Shown here: piece by piece, positions 34,199 to 43,872 of the stretch
Layout of the letters: each line of letters opens with the position of its first letter
Position numbering within the stretch: position 1 is the first letter of the stretch
Source of the DNA: Methanolobus mangrovi
GTDB lineage: Archaea; Halobacteriota; Methanosarcinia; Methanosarcinales; Methanosarcinaceae
Length of the DNA: 64,000 bases
Assembly: GCF_031312535.1 (NCBI RefSeq)
Contig: NZ_CP133594.1
Location: 2,275,934 to 2,339,933, forward strand
Direction of reading: 5' to 3'
Translations under genes and position numbers: made by a program
The notes under the pieces: model-generated
What the model was told of the DNA's origin: nothing
Database searches by the model: none
What the model saw: the letters and a program-made list of their open reading frames with translations, nothing else

Positions 34199-37100
34199 AT
34201 GAACTTCACAGGAAAAAAGACAGTTTCGTTCATTGTTCTAGTATCGATATTTGCAATTTTGATGTCAGGTTGTATCGGAAGTGATACGGGGAATTCCGGG
34301 CTTCCGTCCAATATAGCAGGTCCGTGCAGTGGCCAGATAGCTTCATCGGGTGATGAGTTCCTGATACTTGCACCAAAAATGCTCTTCTCAGGCGGGGAAA
34401 GTTCGGTGACAATGGCGGCTTTCTCTGATAACCAGCCGGTGATCCGATGTGTGGAATATACACTAACCGACAAGGACAATAATGAGATAACTCTTATCCA
34501 GGCATCTACTTCAGAGTCTGGAAATGTGGTGGCTTCCTTTGAAGTTCCTGATGTTGAAGAAGGGACCTATGTACTCACTGCAAAGCCTTCAGGATTTGAT
34601 GCCGAGTTCAAGGCAACCGTGGAAGTGGTGAATAACAATCCTCTTTTCATTGAGACCGACAAGCCAATTTACAAACCGGGACAGACAATACACGGCAGGA
34701 TTCTCTCCCTGAACAACAATCTTATTCCTGTGGAAGAGGACATAACCATAGAGATTACAGATGCTAAAGGTATCAAGGTCTTCAAGGAAGAACTGACTTC
34801 CAACGAATATGGTGTTGCTTCATTTGACCTGCCCCTTGCATCCGAGCTGAACCTTGGTACGTGGAAGATAATCGCAACAGCAGGCGATTCAAGTTCCAAT
34901 GTGGACATTCAGGTGGACAAATACGTGCTTCCAAAGTTCGATGTCTCACTTGAAACTCCACAGGAATGGTTCCTTGTATCCGATGAGATAACAGGTACGG
35001 TTTCTGCGAACTACTTCTTTGGCAAGGATGTTGAAGGGGAAGTGCTTGTCGAAGCTTCACGCTATGTGGGTGAATGGGAGCAGTACGCAAGCTTTTCTGG
35101 AACACTTGAAGACGGAACTGTTGAGTTCGAACTTCCTGCTGTAAAGTATGCTGCAGGGACATATGGTGCAGGAGGACAGGCGAGTCTCATGCTTAACGTG
35201 ACGGTTAAAGATACAGGTAATCACAGCGAGACCAGCAACAAGCTGCTTACAATATCCGAATCTCCCCTTGTTATCCAGCTTATACCTGAATCAAGTACCA
35301 TAAAACCTGGAATGCCATTGCAGGTACTTCTGGTTACAAAAGATCCGGGAGGCAATCCGGTGGATGCTGAAGTGACAGTTGAAACCCGTGTAAGGGATGA
35401 TTCATACGATATCACTGAGAACGAGGAAACAGTATCTACAGAAGGCGGTATTGCGATGCTGGAATATGATATTCCAAACAATACTAGTCGCATTTTCATT
35501 GATGCGTATGCTGATGATGCAATGGCTAGTGAATCACTGAATGCAGCCTATTCACCAAGTGCCAGTTTCATACACATCACCCAGACAAGTCAAGGTGTTC
35601 CGGAAGTTGGTGACACAATATCTTTCCGCGTTTATTCTACAAATCCGGGAACGGTGTTCTATGATGTATTTGCAAACGGCAGGACAGTATATTCGGCTAC
35701 CAGTGATGAACCGGATATCAACATACCTGTGATACCACAGATGAGCCCGCAGGCAAAGGTTGTGGCTTACATGATAAACCCCAACAGTGAGTTGTCCGTA
35801 GATGTGCTTCCATTCGATGTGGAATTCTCCACACAGGTTGATCTGGGTAGTTCATTTGACAGTGAAACTGTTGAGCCAGGGGATAATGTAACAGTTGATT
35901 TCGATGTCGGAAGCAGGTCTATGATAGGTTTCTCCATCGTAGATGAGTCAGTCTATGCTCTTAGCGAGGGCAGGCTCAATCTCAAACAGGTGTTCAATGA
36001 ACTGGAAAAGCGTTTCATGGAGCCAATGGCAGAGTCTCATCCTTCCTGGTATGCGGAAGGAGCGTATGACGCGCTGAAAAATGCTGGTATGGTTGTTATG
36101 TCATCTCCCGGTCTTGAAGTTCCTCGTTCCGGATATCAGGAACCTGAATTTGAAGTGAATAATTTTGCAGGTTTTTTCGCAGATGTTGACGAGGCAATGG
36201 ATGATGGAATGGTTAAAGAAGCAATGCCTATGGCTGAAATGCCTGTGGAGGAAATTGCTGAAGAAGAAAAAGCCACTGAAGGAGCGGGCGGAGAACTTGC
36301 AGAGGTTCAGCGTGTACGCCAGTTCTTCCCGGAGACGTGGGTTTGGATGCCTGAACTACTCACTGACAATGCAGGTCTTGCAAGCCTTGACCTGACCGCA
36401 CCGGACAGTATAACCACATGGAGGCTGCATGCAGTCTCATCAGGTCCTGAAGGGATTGGTATTTCCGAATCCAGCCTGATGGTGTTCCAGGACTTCTTCG
36501 TTGACCCGGACCTGCCATACTCTGTAACAAGGGGTGAGGAATTCCCTGTACAGGTGCAGGTCTACAATTATCTTGATACTGAGCAGGACGTTAAACTCAC
36601 ACTTTCAGGTGCAGACTGGTTCGATATCATAGGTGATGATGTGCAGACAGTCACTGTGGATGCCAATGGTGTAGGGTATGCCAGCTTTACAATAAGCCCT
36701 ACAGAAGTTGGTAAGCACATCGTAGAGATAACAGGCCAGACAACTAAGAGGGCGGATGCGGTCAGGAAGGATATGATCGTGGATGCAGAAGGTGCAACCC
36801 GTGAGCTTGTTGATAACGGAGTTCTCAGCAATGGTTCTGTGGAACTCGATACAACACTTCCTGCGGATATAGTACAGGATTCCGAAAAAGTGCTTGTGAG
36901 CTTTACTCCAAGTATAGTTGCACAGAGCATAAGCGGAATGGATGACCTGCTGGGTATGCCTTACGGATGCGGTGAGCAGAACATGATGCTCTTCTCAACT
37001 GATGTTGAGGTATTGCGCTATCTGAAGGCAACAGGGCAGGATAATCCGGAAGTGAGGGCGAAGGCTGAGATGTACATAATCACGGGCTACCAGCGTGAAC

Positions 37101-38431
37101 TGACCTACCGTCACAATGATGGTTCTTTTTCAGCATTCGGTGAGAGCGATGAGAGTGGCAGTCTCTGGCTGACATCTTTCGTGCTGTCCCAGTTCAGTGG
37201 TGCAAGGGATGTGACAACCATCGATGAGAACATTCTTTCCGAGTCTGCAGACTGGATTGAATCCCATCAGCAGGAAGATGGTTCATGGGAGCAGGTCGGC
37301 TTTGTGATACACCAGGACATGATGGGTGGTGTGAGCGGCACCTATGCACTGACTGCATATGTGACCCTTGCACTGGATGAATATGGTGCTGCAAACCCTG
37401 TTGTCATGGCAAATGCGCAGAAATACCTTGAGGACAACCTTGCCAGCCAGGATGATCCGTACGCACTGGCAATCGGTACTCTGGTCCTTCAGAAACTCAA
37501 CAGTCCCTTTGCCGATGAAGCTCTGAACGACCTGCTGGCAATTTCAAAGCAGGATGAGGACGGCACTTACTGGGGCTATGGCGACGGAAATGTGCCAATG
37601 CCATACGAGTACGGTGGATATGGTTTTATAGCTCCTTCAAGCAAGAACGTGGAAACCACCGCCTATGCGACACTTGCTATGATAGAAGCCCGGAACCCCA
37701 CAGCCATCTCATCACTGAAATGGATATCTGCACAGCGTAATTCCAACGGTGGTTTCTCCAGTACCCAGGATACTGTCATGGCCTTCAGGGCACTGGTGAG
37801 CGCAGCGGCATCCGCAGGCAGGGATATCGATGCCACAGTACATGTGATCGCTGACGGCATTGAGATAAGGTCAGTGGATATAAATCAGCAGAACTTCGAT
37901 GTGGTGCAGATAATTGAAATTTCGGGTGGCACATCAGAACTCAAACTTGAAATGGAGGGCACAGGAGACCTGAACTACCAGTTTGTCAGGCGCTTCAATG
38001 TCATCCTGCCTGAAGTCATTGAACAGGACGAGATAGAGCTTGACGTGGACTATGATTCCACGGATGTTGCTGTGAATGATATTGTTACTGTGAATGCCCG
38101 TGTAAAATACAATGGAATCCGTGGCATCGGTGGCAGTATTACTTCCAGTGGAATGATGATAGTGGACCTCGCAGTTCCGACAGGTTTCAGTCCGGTATCT
38201 TCAAGCCTTGAACTTCTCAAGGAGGAAGCCCTGATAACCCGCTACGAGATAGCAGGCAGAAAAGTTATCCTCTACATCGATGACATGCAGCCTGGTGAGG
38301 AACTGAACCTCAGTATGCAGGTAAGGGCACTGTTCCCTGTGAAAGCTATCGTATCGGAGAGTAAGGCTTACTCATACTACAACCCGGAGGTTGTGGCTGA
38401 GGCGAAAGGCATGGATGTGACCGTGGTCTGA
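34199..38431 (+). CDS. Alpha-2-macroglobulin-family lipoprotein with thioester
   Basis: The protein of 1410 residues has a lipobox LMSGC (Cys25), so it is anchored outside the cell. MG domains follow (FIETDKPIYKPGQTIHGRI is the MG2-type motif). A Met/Glu-rich bait-like stretch lies near residues 655-705, then FFPETWVWMPELLTD and APDSITTWRLHAVS. The thioester motif YGCGEQNM has its Cys at about 924, inside an alpha/alpha toroid, and a receptor-binding-like C-terminus closes it. Such proteins trap attacking proteases. ATG 34199 follows GGAG by 8 nt. No PbpC partner, typical of bacterial homologues, is present. Confidence 0.93.
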   Translation: MNFTGKKTVSFIVLVSIFAILMSGCIGSDTGNSGLPSNIAGPCSGQIASSGDEFLILAPKMLFSGGESSVTMAAFSDNQPVIRCVEYTLTDKDNNEITLIQASTSESGNVVASFEVPDVEEGTYVLTAKPSGFDAEFKATVEVVNNNPLFIETDKPIYKPGQTIHGRILSLNNNLIPVEEDITIEITDAKGIKVFKEELTSNEYGVASFDLPLASELNLGTWKIIATAGDSSSNVDIQVDKYVLPKFDVSLETPQEWFLVSDEITGTVSANYFFGKDVEGEVLVEASRYVGEWEQYASFSGTLEDGTVEFELPAVKYAAGTYGAGGQASLMLNVTVKDTGNHSETSNKLLTISESPLVIQLIPESSTIKPGMPLQVLLVTKDPGGNPVDAEVTVETRVRDDSYDITENEETVSTEGGIAMLEYDIPNNTSRIFIDAYADDAMASESLNAAYSPSASFIHITQTSQGVPEVGDTISFRVYSTNPGTVFYDVFANGRTVYSATSDEPDINIPVIPQMSPQAKVVAYMINPNSELSVDVLPFDVEFSTQVDLGSSFDSETVEPGDNVTVDFDVGSRSMIGFSIVDESVYALSEGRLNLKQVFNELEKRFMEPMAESHPSWYAEGAYDALKNAGMVVMSSPGLEVPRSGYQEPEFEVNNFAGFFADVDEAMDDGMVKEAMPMAEMPVEEIAEEEKATEGAGGELAEVQRVRQFFPETWVWMPELLTDNAGLASLDLTAPDSITTWRLHAVSSGPEGIGISESSLMVFQDFFVDPDLPYSVTRGEEFPVQVQVYNYLDTEQDVKLTLSGADWFDIIGDDVQTVTVDANGVGYASFTISPTEVGKHIVEITGQTTKRADAVRKDMIVDAEGATRELVDNGVLSNGSVELDTTLPADIVQDSEKVLVSFTPSIVAQSISGMDDLLGMPYGCGEQNMMLFSTDVEVLRYLKATGQDNPEVRAKAEMYIITGYQRELTYRHNDGSFSAFGESDESGSLWLTSFVLSQFSGARDVTTIDENILSESADWIESHQQEDGSWEQVGFVIHQDMMGGVSGTYALTAYVTLALDEYGAANPVVMANAQKYLEDNLASQDDPYALAIGTLVLQKLNSPFADEALNDLLAISKQDEDGTYWGYGDGNVPMPYEYGGYGFIAPSSKNVETTAYATLAMIEARNPTAISSLKWISAQRNSNGGFSSTQDTVMAFRALVSAAASAGRDIDATVHVIADGIEIRSVDINQQNFDVVQIIEISGGTSELKLEMEGTGDLNYQFVRRFNVILPEVIEQDEIELDVDYDSTDVAVNDIVTVNARVKYNGIRGIGGSITSSGMMIVDLAVPTGFSPVSSSLELLKEEALITRYEIAGRKVILYIDDMQPGEELNLSMQVRALFPVKAIVSESKAYSYYNPEVVAEAKGMDVTVV

Positions 38432-38464
38432 ATGAAAGGAGGGGTATATCCTCTTCTTTTCATT
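38431..38464 (+). terminator. Inverted repeat after the macroglobulin gene
   Basis: AATGAAAGGAGGGG and CCTCTTCTTTTCATT form an imperfect stem around TATAT, followed by TGATTTTAT. It lies directly after the stop codon and suits a terminator. Confidence 0.5.
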
Positions 38465-38544
38465 TGATTTTATATGCGATTAAATATCAAATGTATATTG
38501 AATTCAAAGCCAAATACTGCTCATTGACTCTGGGGTGGTTTCAA

Positions 38545-38931
38545 ATGAACAAATATATGAGGATGGTCCTTTTCGGACTGATCGTGTGGCTGGTGCCTTT
38601 TATCCTATCCTTTGCCTTTGTGGACAGGCAGGGCAATTTCACTATAGATGAGACATTTTTCAAATCCATCATGGTAGTTACCGGCGCTCTTGTGGGTGTT
38701 GTTCTTGCTGTCAGGTATTTCAGGGACGTTGAAACGGGCTACGTTAACGAAGGTATAACTCTTGGAGTTATCTGGTTGGTCGTGAATCTTGCACTGGACC
38801 TTGTTATGGTATCCGGTGGATTCTTCCAGATGACAGTTGTCCAGTACTTCACAGATATTGGCATGAGGTATCTGGTTATGCCAATCTATACTATGGGTAT
38901 GGGCTATGCTCTGATGCAAAGAACAAGCTGA
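38545..38931 (+). CDS. Small integral membrane protein (128 residues)
   Basis: From ATG 38545, with GGGGTGG 7 nt upstream, the protein has four transmembrane helices (LFGLIVWLVPFILSFAF, IMVVTGALVGVVLAVRYF, LGVIWLVVNLALDLVMV, RYLVMPIYTMGMGYAL). Short soluble loops include VDRQGNFTIDETFFKS. It resembles widespread archaeal and bacterial four-helix proteins without known function. The frame is open upstream to 38464 but that region overlaps the preceding terminator. Confidence 0.7.
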   Translation: MNKYMRMVLFGLIVWLVPFILSFAFVDRQGNFTIDETFFKSIMVVTGALVGVVLAVRYFRDVETGYVNEGITLGVIWLVVNLALDLVMVSGGFFQMTVVQYFTDIGMRYLVMPIYTMGMGYALMQRTS

Positions 38932-39002
38932 ATTACAGTTTTTATGGCTATTTATCCTGTAATTACAACACCTTTATCTTTTTCAAAAATAATGAACCTG
39001 CT

Positions 39003-39686
39003 ATGACCATCCAGTACCAGAACATAGTCCCATGGGGTCGCTCGTTTCAGGAATATGTTGACATGTTCAAACTCAGCGACAAAGACCTGAACAGCTCTGT
39101 CCTTGGATGTGGTGATGGTCCTGCAAGTTTTAACTATGAGATGACACGGCAGGGCAGATCGGTGGTTTCCGTCGATCCGATCTATAATCTGGACAGGGAT
39201 TTCATTGAAAAGAGAATTGATGAAACCTATATTGAGGTTCTGGAGCAGACCCGGGAGAATCAGGATAAATTTGTCTGGGAAAATATCTCCTCGGTCGAAG
39301 AACTTGGAAGAATCCGCATGGATTCTATGAAGCTATTTCTTGAGGACTTCGAGGAAGGTAAAAAGCAGGGTCGCTATATTGCTGGAGAACTGCCGGAACT
39401 GCCATTTGAAGATAATTCATTTGACCTGGCACTTGTGTCACATCTATTATTCTTATATTCAGAGCAGCTTTCTCTTGATTTTCACCTTCTTGCGATAGAT
39501 GAGTTGTTGAGAGTCGCAGGAGAAGTAAGGATATTCCCGTTGCTCGACCTGAATTCAAGGAAATCGATACATCTTGATGAGGTGATTGGCTACCTGCTGT
39601 CACAGGGAATCTCTGTTTACGAGGAGAAGGTTAATTATGAATTCCAGAAAGGCGGGAATACGATGCTGAAGATACTAAGAGATTAG
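39003..39686 (+). CDS. Class I SAM methyltransferase-like protein
   Basis: The 227-residue protein has a Rossmann-type core: VLGCGDGPASFNYEM (motif I), VVSVDPIYNL (acidic end of strand 2), LPFEDNSFDLALVSHLLFLY (motif IV region) and RVAGEVRIFPLL. The substrate is unknown. A TATA-like CTTTATC at about 38971 suggests a short or leaderless transcript. The mutS promoter element begins 17 nt after its stop. Confidence 0.75.
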   Translation: MTIQYQNIVPWGRSFQEYVDMFKLSDKDLNSSVLGCGDGPASFNYEMTRQGRSVVSVDPIYNLDRDFIEKRIDETYIEVLEQTRENQDKFVWENISSVEELGRIRMDSMKLFLEDFEEGKKQGRYIAGELPELPFEDNSFDLALVSHLLFLYSEQLSLDFHLLAIDELLRVAGEVRIFPLLDLNSRKSIHLDEVIGYLLSQGISVYEEKVNYEFQKGGNTMLKILRD

Positions 39687-39702
39687 TTTTCATGATTTCT
39701 TC

Positions 39703-39739
39703 CAATGCAAACACAAAAATACTAACAACCAGATAATTT
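39703..39739 (+). promoter_or_regulatory. mutS promoter element shared with mutL
   Basis: The stretch begins CAATGCAAACACAAAAATA and continues CTAACAACCAGATAATTT. It recurs upstream of mutL (43781-43817) with only three substitutions in 37 bases. It ends 26 nt before the mutS ATG, so it probably holds BRE/TATA and upstream activator or repressor bases. Confidence 0.65.
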
Positions 39740-39765
39740 GCAGCACCAATTTTGTGTGAATTATC

Positions 39766-42426
39766 ATGAATAAAGTAACCCCTGCAATGCAGCAGTTCTA
39801 TGCTGCCAAGGAGGAGCATAAGGACGCCCTCATTTTCTTCCGTATGGGAGATTTCTATGAATCCTTTGGAGAGGATGCGAAGACCATCGCAAAGGAGCTT
39901 GAGATAACCCTGACCACTCGCGGGAAGGACAAGGATGGGGATAAAATGCCATTGGCAGGCATTCCTTATCATGCCATTGACACTTATCTTCCCCGGCTTA
40001 TCAAAAAGGGCTACAAGGTTGCCATCTGTGAGCAGCTTGAGGACCCGAAGAAAGCTAAGGGTATAGTGAAAAGGGGAGTTGTACGTGTAGTCACACCGGG
40101 TACTGCAATGGATTCTTCCATGTTCACAGATTCCTCAAATAATTATCTCATGGCGTTGTATGGGGAAAAGGATGAATACGGAATCTCTTTTCTGGATATT
40201 TCTACCGGTGAATTCCTTACCACACAGTTCACAGATATAGCTCCATATAACAGAATTGCAAGCGAAGCCGCACGTATGGGACCATCGGAATGCATCATGC
40301 CACGTTCCTTGCTTGTGGATTCTGATCTCACAGAACGCCTGAAGGAACTGAAGATCATCATTCACGAGTTTGATGGGGATGCTTTTGACTTCGAGAGGGC
40401 CGAAAAAGTACTCAGTGAACACTTCAAAGTATCAACTCTGGAAGGTATGGGTTGCAGCGAACTCCAATGTGCAGTGTCTTCTGCAGGAGCAGCATTGCGT
40501 TATGCAATGGATACCCAAATGAGGGAACTATCACAGGTGCAGTCCCTGAATACATATTTTGATTCCGAGTTCATGGTGCTGGACGCTATCACTTTGAGAA
40601 ACCTTGAGATCGTCAGGAATGTAAGGGGTGAAGGCAACGATTCCTCTCTAATCGGGGTTCTTGATGAGACAAAGACCCCAATGGGGAGAAGGCAACTCCA
40701 GAAATGGCTCCTGAAACCGCTGGTCTCGGCAGATGCTATCAATGATCGTCTGGATGCAGTTGCATGGCTCCATGATAACACGCTGGTTCGGTTTGATATT
40801 CGTGCCCACCTTTCATATGTAAAGGATATGGAGCGGCTTGTTGGGAGGGTAATGTATGGCAATTCAAATGCAAGGGACCTTGTAGCGTTGAAAAAGTCAC
40901 TTGAAGCTGTTCCGCTTTTACTTGAATCTCTCCGGGAATGCAAAGATGTGGATCTGCTGGAGAGCATCATGTCACAACTTTCTTCTTTCGGAGAACTGAA
41001 CGATCTTGCTAAACTGATCGACAGTGCCATTGTGGAAGAACCGCCCCTCAGTGTGAGGGATGGGGGAATGATAAAAGACGGATATAACGAGCAGTTAGAT
41101 GAACTGTTCGACCTGTCAAAGAACGGCAAGCAATGGATTGCCAAGTTCCAGCAGAAGGAAAGGGAAAGGACTGGTATCAAGTCCATGAAGGTCGGTTACA
41201 ACAAGGTTTTCGGATATTATCTTGAGGTAACAAAGGCTAACATCCCCCAGGTCCCTGATGATTATATCAGGAAGCAGACAATGACCAACGCCGAGCGTTT
41301 CTACACTCCTGAACTCAAGGAGCGTGAGAGTGCCATCCTTTCCGCTGATGAGAAAATGACAGCTCTTGAATATGAGTTGCTCTGCGATGTCAATTCAACC
41401 GTTGCATCATACTCAAAACAATTACAGGAAACCGCTGGCTTCATTGGCATGCTGGATGTAATGGCAAACCTTGCTGAAGTGGCTGCTAATAATAATTACG
41501 TAAGGCCTGCGATTACTCCTGATTGCAGACTTCTTATCAGGGATGGCAGACACCCTGTGGTGGAGAACACAGTTCCCGGAGGATTTGTTCCCAATGATAC
41601 GGAAATGGATTGCAGTGAGAACCAGTTCCAGCTTATAACCGGGCCGAACATGGCCGGTAAATCCACTTATATGAGGCAGATCGCCATGATAGTCATAATG
41701 GCGCAGGCCGGTTCCTTCGTGCCTGCTTCTCACGCTTCCATCGGCATTGTGGACAGGGTGTTCACAAGAGTTGGTGCTTTCGATGACCTTGCAAGCGGCC
41801 AGAGTACTTTTATGGTCGAGATGGTGGAACTTGCAAACATCCTGAACAATGCAACCCCGAAAAGCCTGGTGCTGTTGGATGAGATCGGCAGGGGTACGAG
41901 CACGTATGACGGTTACAGTATCGCAAAGGCTGTGGTGGAATATATTCACAACAAGGGCCGTGTGGGTGTGAGGTCACTTTTTGCCACGCACTACCATCAG
42001 CTCACTGACATCGCAGGCAACCTTAAACGTGTAAGGAATTACCATATTGCTGTAAAGGAAGATGGTGACGACCTTGTATTCCTGCGTAAGATCGTTCCGG
42101 GTGCAACGGACCGAAGTTATGGTATCCATGTTGCGAGAATAGCTGGTGTTCCTCATGCTGTCACCACGCGTGCTAAAGAGATCCTTGAGGATATCGAGAA
42201 TGAATGTATGATCAGTGAGGATGACCGCAAAGGCAAGAAGAAGCAGCGCAGCAGTGCCAAATACACTCAGGTTATATTGTTCGATCAGGATGCGTCCTAT
42301 GGTGAAACTGCTCCCCATCCGGTAATAGGGGAGTTGAAGGATATGGATTTGAATTCAATGACACCGCTTGAAGCACTCAACAGGCTCAGTCAGCTAAAAA
42401 CCAGGCTTCTGGAAGAGGGCAGATGA
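39766..42426 (+). CDS. mutS: DNA mismatch repair protein MutS
   Basis: The 886-residue MutS recognises mismatches. Mismatch-binding motif FFRMGDFYESFGEDA (Phe-x-Glu) lies near residue 27-35. The core and clamp follow, then Walker A TGPNMAGKSTYMRQ, Walker B LVLLDEIGRGTSTYDG and the HTH dimer region. This is a bacterial-type MutS1, limited in archaea mostly to mesophilic euryarchaea and thought to have been acquired. mutL lies 1.4 kb downstream, with a convergent MFS gene between them. Confidence 0.97.
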   Translation: MNKVTPAMQQFYAAKEEHKDALIFFRMGDFYESFGEDAKTIAKELEITLTTRGKDKDGDKMPLAGIPYHAIDTYLPRLIKKGYKVAICEQLEDPKKAKGIVKRGVVRVVTPGTAMDSSMFTDSSNNYLMALYGEKDEYGISFLDISTGEFLTTQFTDIAPYNRIASEAARMGPSECIMPRSLLVDSDLTERLKELKIIIHEFDGDAFDFERAEKVLSEHFKVSTLEGMGCSELQCAVSSAGAALRYAMDTQMRELSQVQSLNTYFDSEFMVLDAITLRNLEIVRNVRGEGNDSSLIGVLDETKTPMGRRQLQKWLLKPLVSADAINDRLDAVAWLHDNTLVRFDIRAHLSYVKDMERLVGRVMYGNSNARDLVALKKSLEAVPLLLESLRECKDVDLLESIMSQLSSFGELNDLAKLIDSAIVEEPPLSVRDGGMIKDGYNEQLDELFDLSKNGKQWIAKFQQKERERTGIKSMKVGYNKVFGYYLEVTKANIPQVPDDYIRKQTMTNAERFYTPELKERESAILSADEKMTALEYELLCDVNSTVASYSKQLQETAGFIGMLDVMANLAEVAANNNYVRPAITPDCRLLIRDGRHPVVENTVPGGFVPNDTEMDCSENQFQLITGPNMAGKSTYMRQIAMIVIMAQAGSFVPASHASIGIVDRVFTRVGAFDDLASGQSTFMVEMVELANILNNATPKSLVLLDEIGRGTSTYDGYSIAKAVVEYIHNKGRVGVRSLFATHYHQLTDIAGNLKRVRNYHIAVKEDGDDLVFLRKIVPGATDRSYGIHVARIAGVPHAVTTRAKEILEDIENECMISEDDRKGKKKQRSSAKYTQVILFDQDASYGETAPHPVIGELKDMDLNSMTPLEALNRLSQLKTRLLEEGR

Positions 42427-42427
42427 G

Positions 42428-42446
42428 CGTGAGGGTGCACCCTACG
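42428..42446 (+). terminator. Stem-loop between mutS and the convergent MFS gene
   Basis: CGT-G-AGGGTGCACCCT-ACG forms a GC-rich inverted repeat starting 1-2 nt after the mutS stop, followed by an AT-rich run. It may end transcription from both sides. Confidence 0.5.
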
Positions 42447-42477
42447 CCCATCAATTATTTTGATATTTATTTTTATT

Positions 42478-43662
42478 CTATTGCCCTGCAGCGATGCCTT
42501 TCTTTTGTAATATCATCCAGGCAACCAGGGTCAGAGCACCACAGATCAAAGTGATGCTTCCCAGAATCTGCATACGTTCCATCCATTCCTGAGATACCAG
42601 CCACATTCCCATAGCTCCAAGTGTGAAGTATGTGAATATCAATAAAGATGAAGCAGAGCCTGCATCTTTGTGTACCTGTTCAAGTACAAGGTGGTTACTC
42701 GGAGGTCTGCTGATGCCTATAGAATACGTTATTAGTGCCATGGGGATTGCAAAGCTCCAGGGTCCGCGCTGACCAATGACCAGAATAAGTACTGCTCCTA
42801 TTACTATCCCTGCAAAACCGGTGGTTATCAGATGCCTGGGGTTCATTCTGTCTGTAAGTTTCAGGCATGACATTGACCCTGCCATCAGGGCCAGAGCATT
42901 GAAGGCAAAGAAGTAACTGAAATTTTGCTCGCTCAGTCCGAATCCGTTGATGTAAAGGGCTGAAGAGCCGGCAATGAAACTGTATAACGGTAAAAGGCTT
43001 ACAGACATCACCAGAACCATGATTACATAATTTCTGTTAAGTAACAGATTGCCATAGGAATGCATAACCTTTGAAAGTGGGGTTTGTGAAGCTTCTTTCA
43101 ATGTTTCCGGTGTTCTGAGTACACCCAGAAGGCCTATAGCCCCCATTATTCCCTGGGCAACGAATATCCAGTGCCATGAAAAATATGTTAATAGCCATCC
43201 TCCTACGATTGGAGCAAACATAGGAGCCAGTGCCATGATTATGGCTATATAGGCAAGTATCCTCTGTCTTTCGGCTCCTGAAAAGATATCTTTTGTCATA
43301 GCCATGGAAAGGGCTGCACTGGCAGCAGCTCCCGCAGCTTGTAGTATACGGAATGCTATCAATGTGGCTGCACTGTTTGCCATGGCGCATAATACACTTG
43401 CAAATATGTACAGTGAGATGCCGATTATCAATGGTTTTCGGCGGCCGTATCTATCTGAGATCGGACCGTAGAAAAGCAGGAAGAATCCATAAGTGATGAA
43501 AAAACAAATGAGGATCAAATTGATCACTGCAATTGACTCGTTCCACATCAGAGCAAGTGATGGGATGGCAGGTAGTATCATATCTGTGGAAAAAGCCGGA
43601 AAGGCCGTCAAAAGAGCTAACAAAGGTACAATATTTTTTAGTTTTTCAGAATTGTCCATCAT
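42478..43662 (-). CDS. MFS multidrug exporter, Bcr/CflA type
   Basis: The 394-residue transporter has twelve predicted helices. The family signature is near the start: LPAIPSLALMWN, then FLLFYGPISDRYGRRKPLI, followed by FRILQAAGAAASAALSMAMTKDIF and the loop around APMFAPIVGGWLL. Bcr/CflA proteins export drugs, sulfonamides or sugars. AAGG lies just upstream of the ATG. The gene interrupts the mutS-mutL neighbourhood on the opposite strand. Confidence 0.92.
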   Translation of the reverse strand: MMDNSEKLKNIVPLLALLTAFPAFSTDMILPAIPSLALMWNESIAVINLILICFFITYGFFLLFYGPISDRYGRRKPLIIGISLYIFASVLCAMANSAATLIAFRILQAAGAAASAALSMAMTKDIFSGAERQRILAYIAIIMALAPMFAPIVGGWLLTYFSWHWIFVAQGIMGAIGLLGVLRTPETLKEASQTPLSKVMHSYGNLLLNRNYVIMVLVMSVSLLPLYSFIAGSSALYINGFGLSEQNFSYFFAFNALALMAGSMSCLKLTDRMNPRHLITTGFAGIVIGAVLILVIGQRGPWSFAIPMALITYSIGISRPPSNHLVLEQVHKDAGSASSLLIFTYFTLGAMGMWLVSQEWMERMQILGSITLICGALTLVAWMILQKKGIAAGQ

Positions 43663-43780
43663 GAACCTTCTAATTTTATGTTGCCTCTAACAGCACGAAT
43701 ATTTATAATTGTGTTGGGTATCCGTTGTTCTTTGTTCTCATATGCTTCCCCGGCTGAGGTTATAGTGGCAGGAACGTTCT

Positions 43781-43817
43781 CAATGCAAACACAAAAATAG
43801 TAACAATCAGATAGTTT
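43781..43817 (+). promoter_or_regulatory. mutL promoter element shared with mutS
   Basis: This is the second copy of the mutS element: CAATGCAAACACAAAAATA followed by GTAACAATCAGATAGTTT. It ends 55 nt before the mutL ATG, further away than in mutS, so the conservation is not explained by coding sequence and points to shared control. Confidence 0.65.
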
Positions 43818-43872
43818 TGGGTTAAAGGTTCAAGGGATCATAAATATACTTATTGTGGACAGGAAGTGAAAA

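Noticed and set aside
39703-43817. mutS and mutL copies as insertion-sequence ends
   Set aside because: The copies are direct, not inverted, there is no transposase between them and no target duplication was seen.
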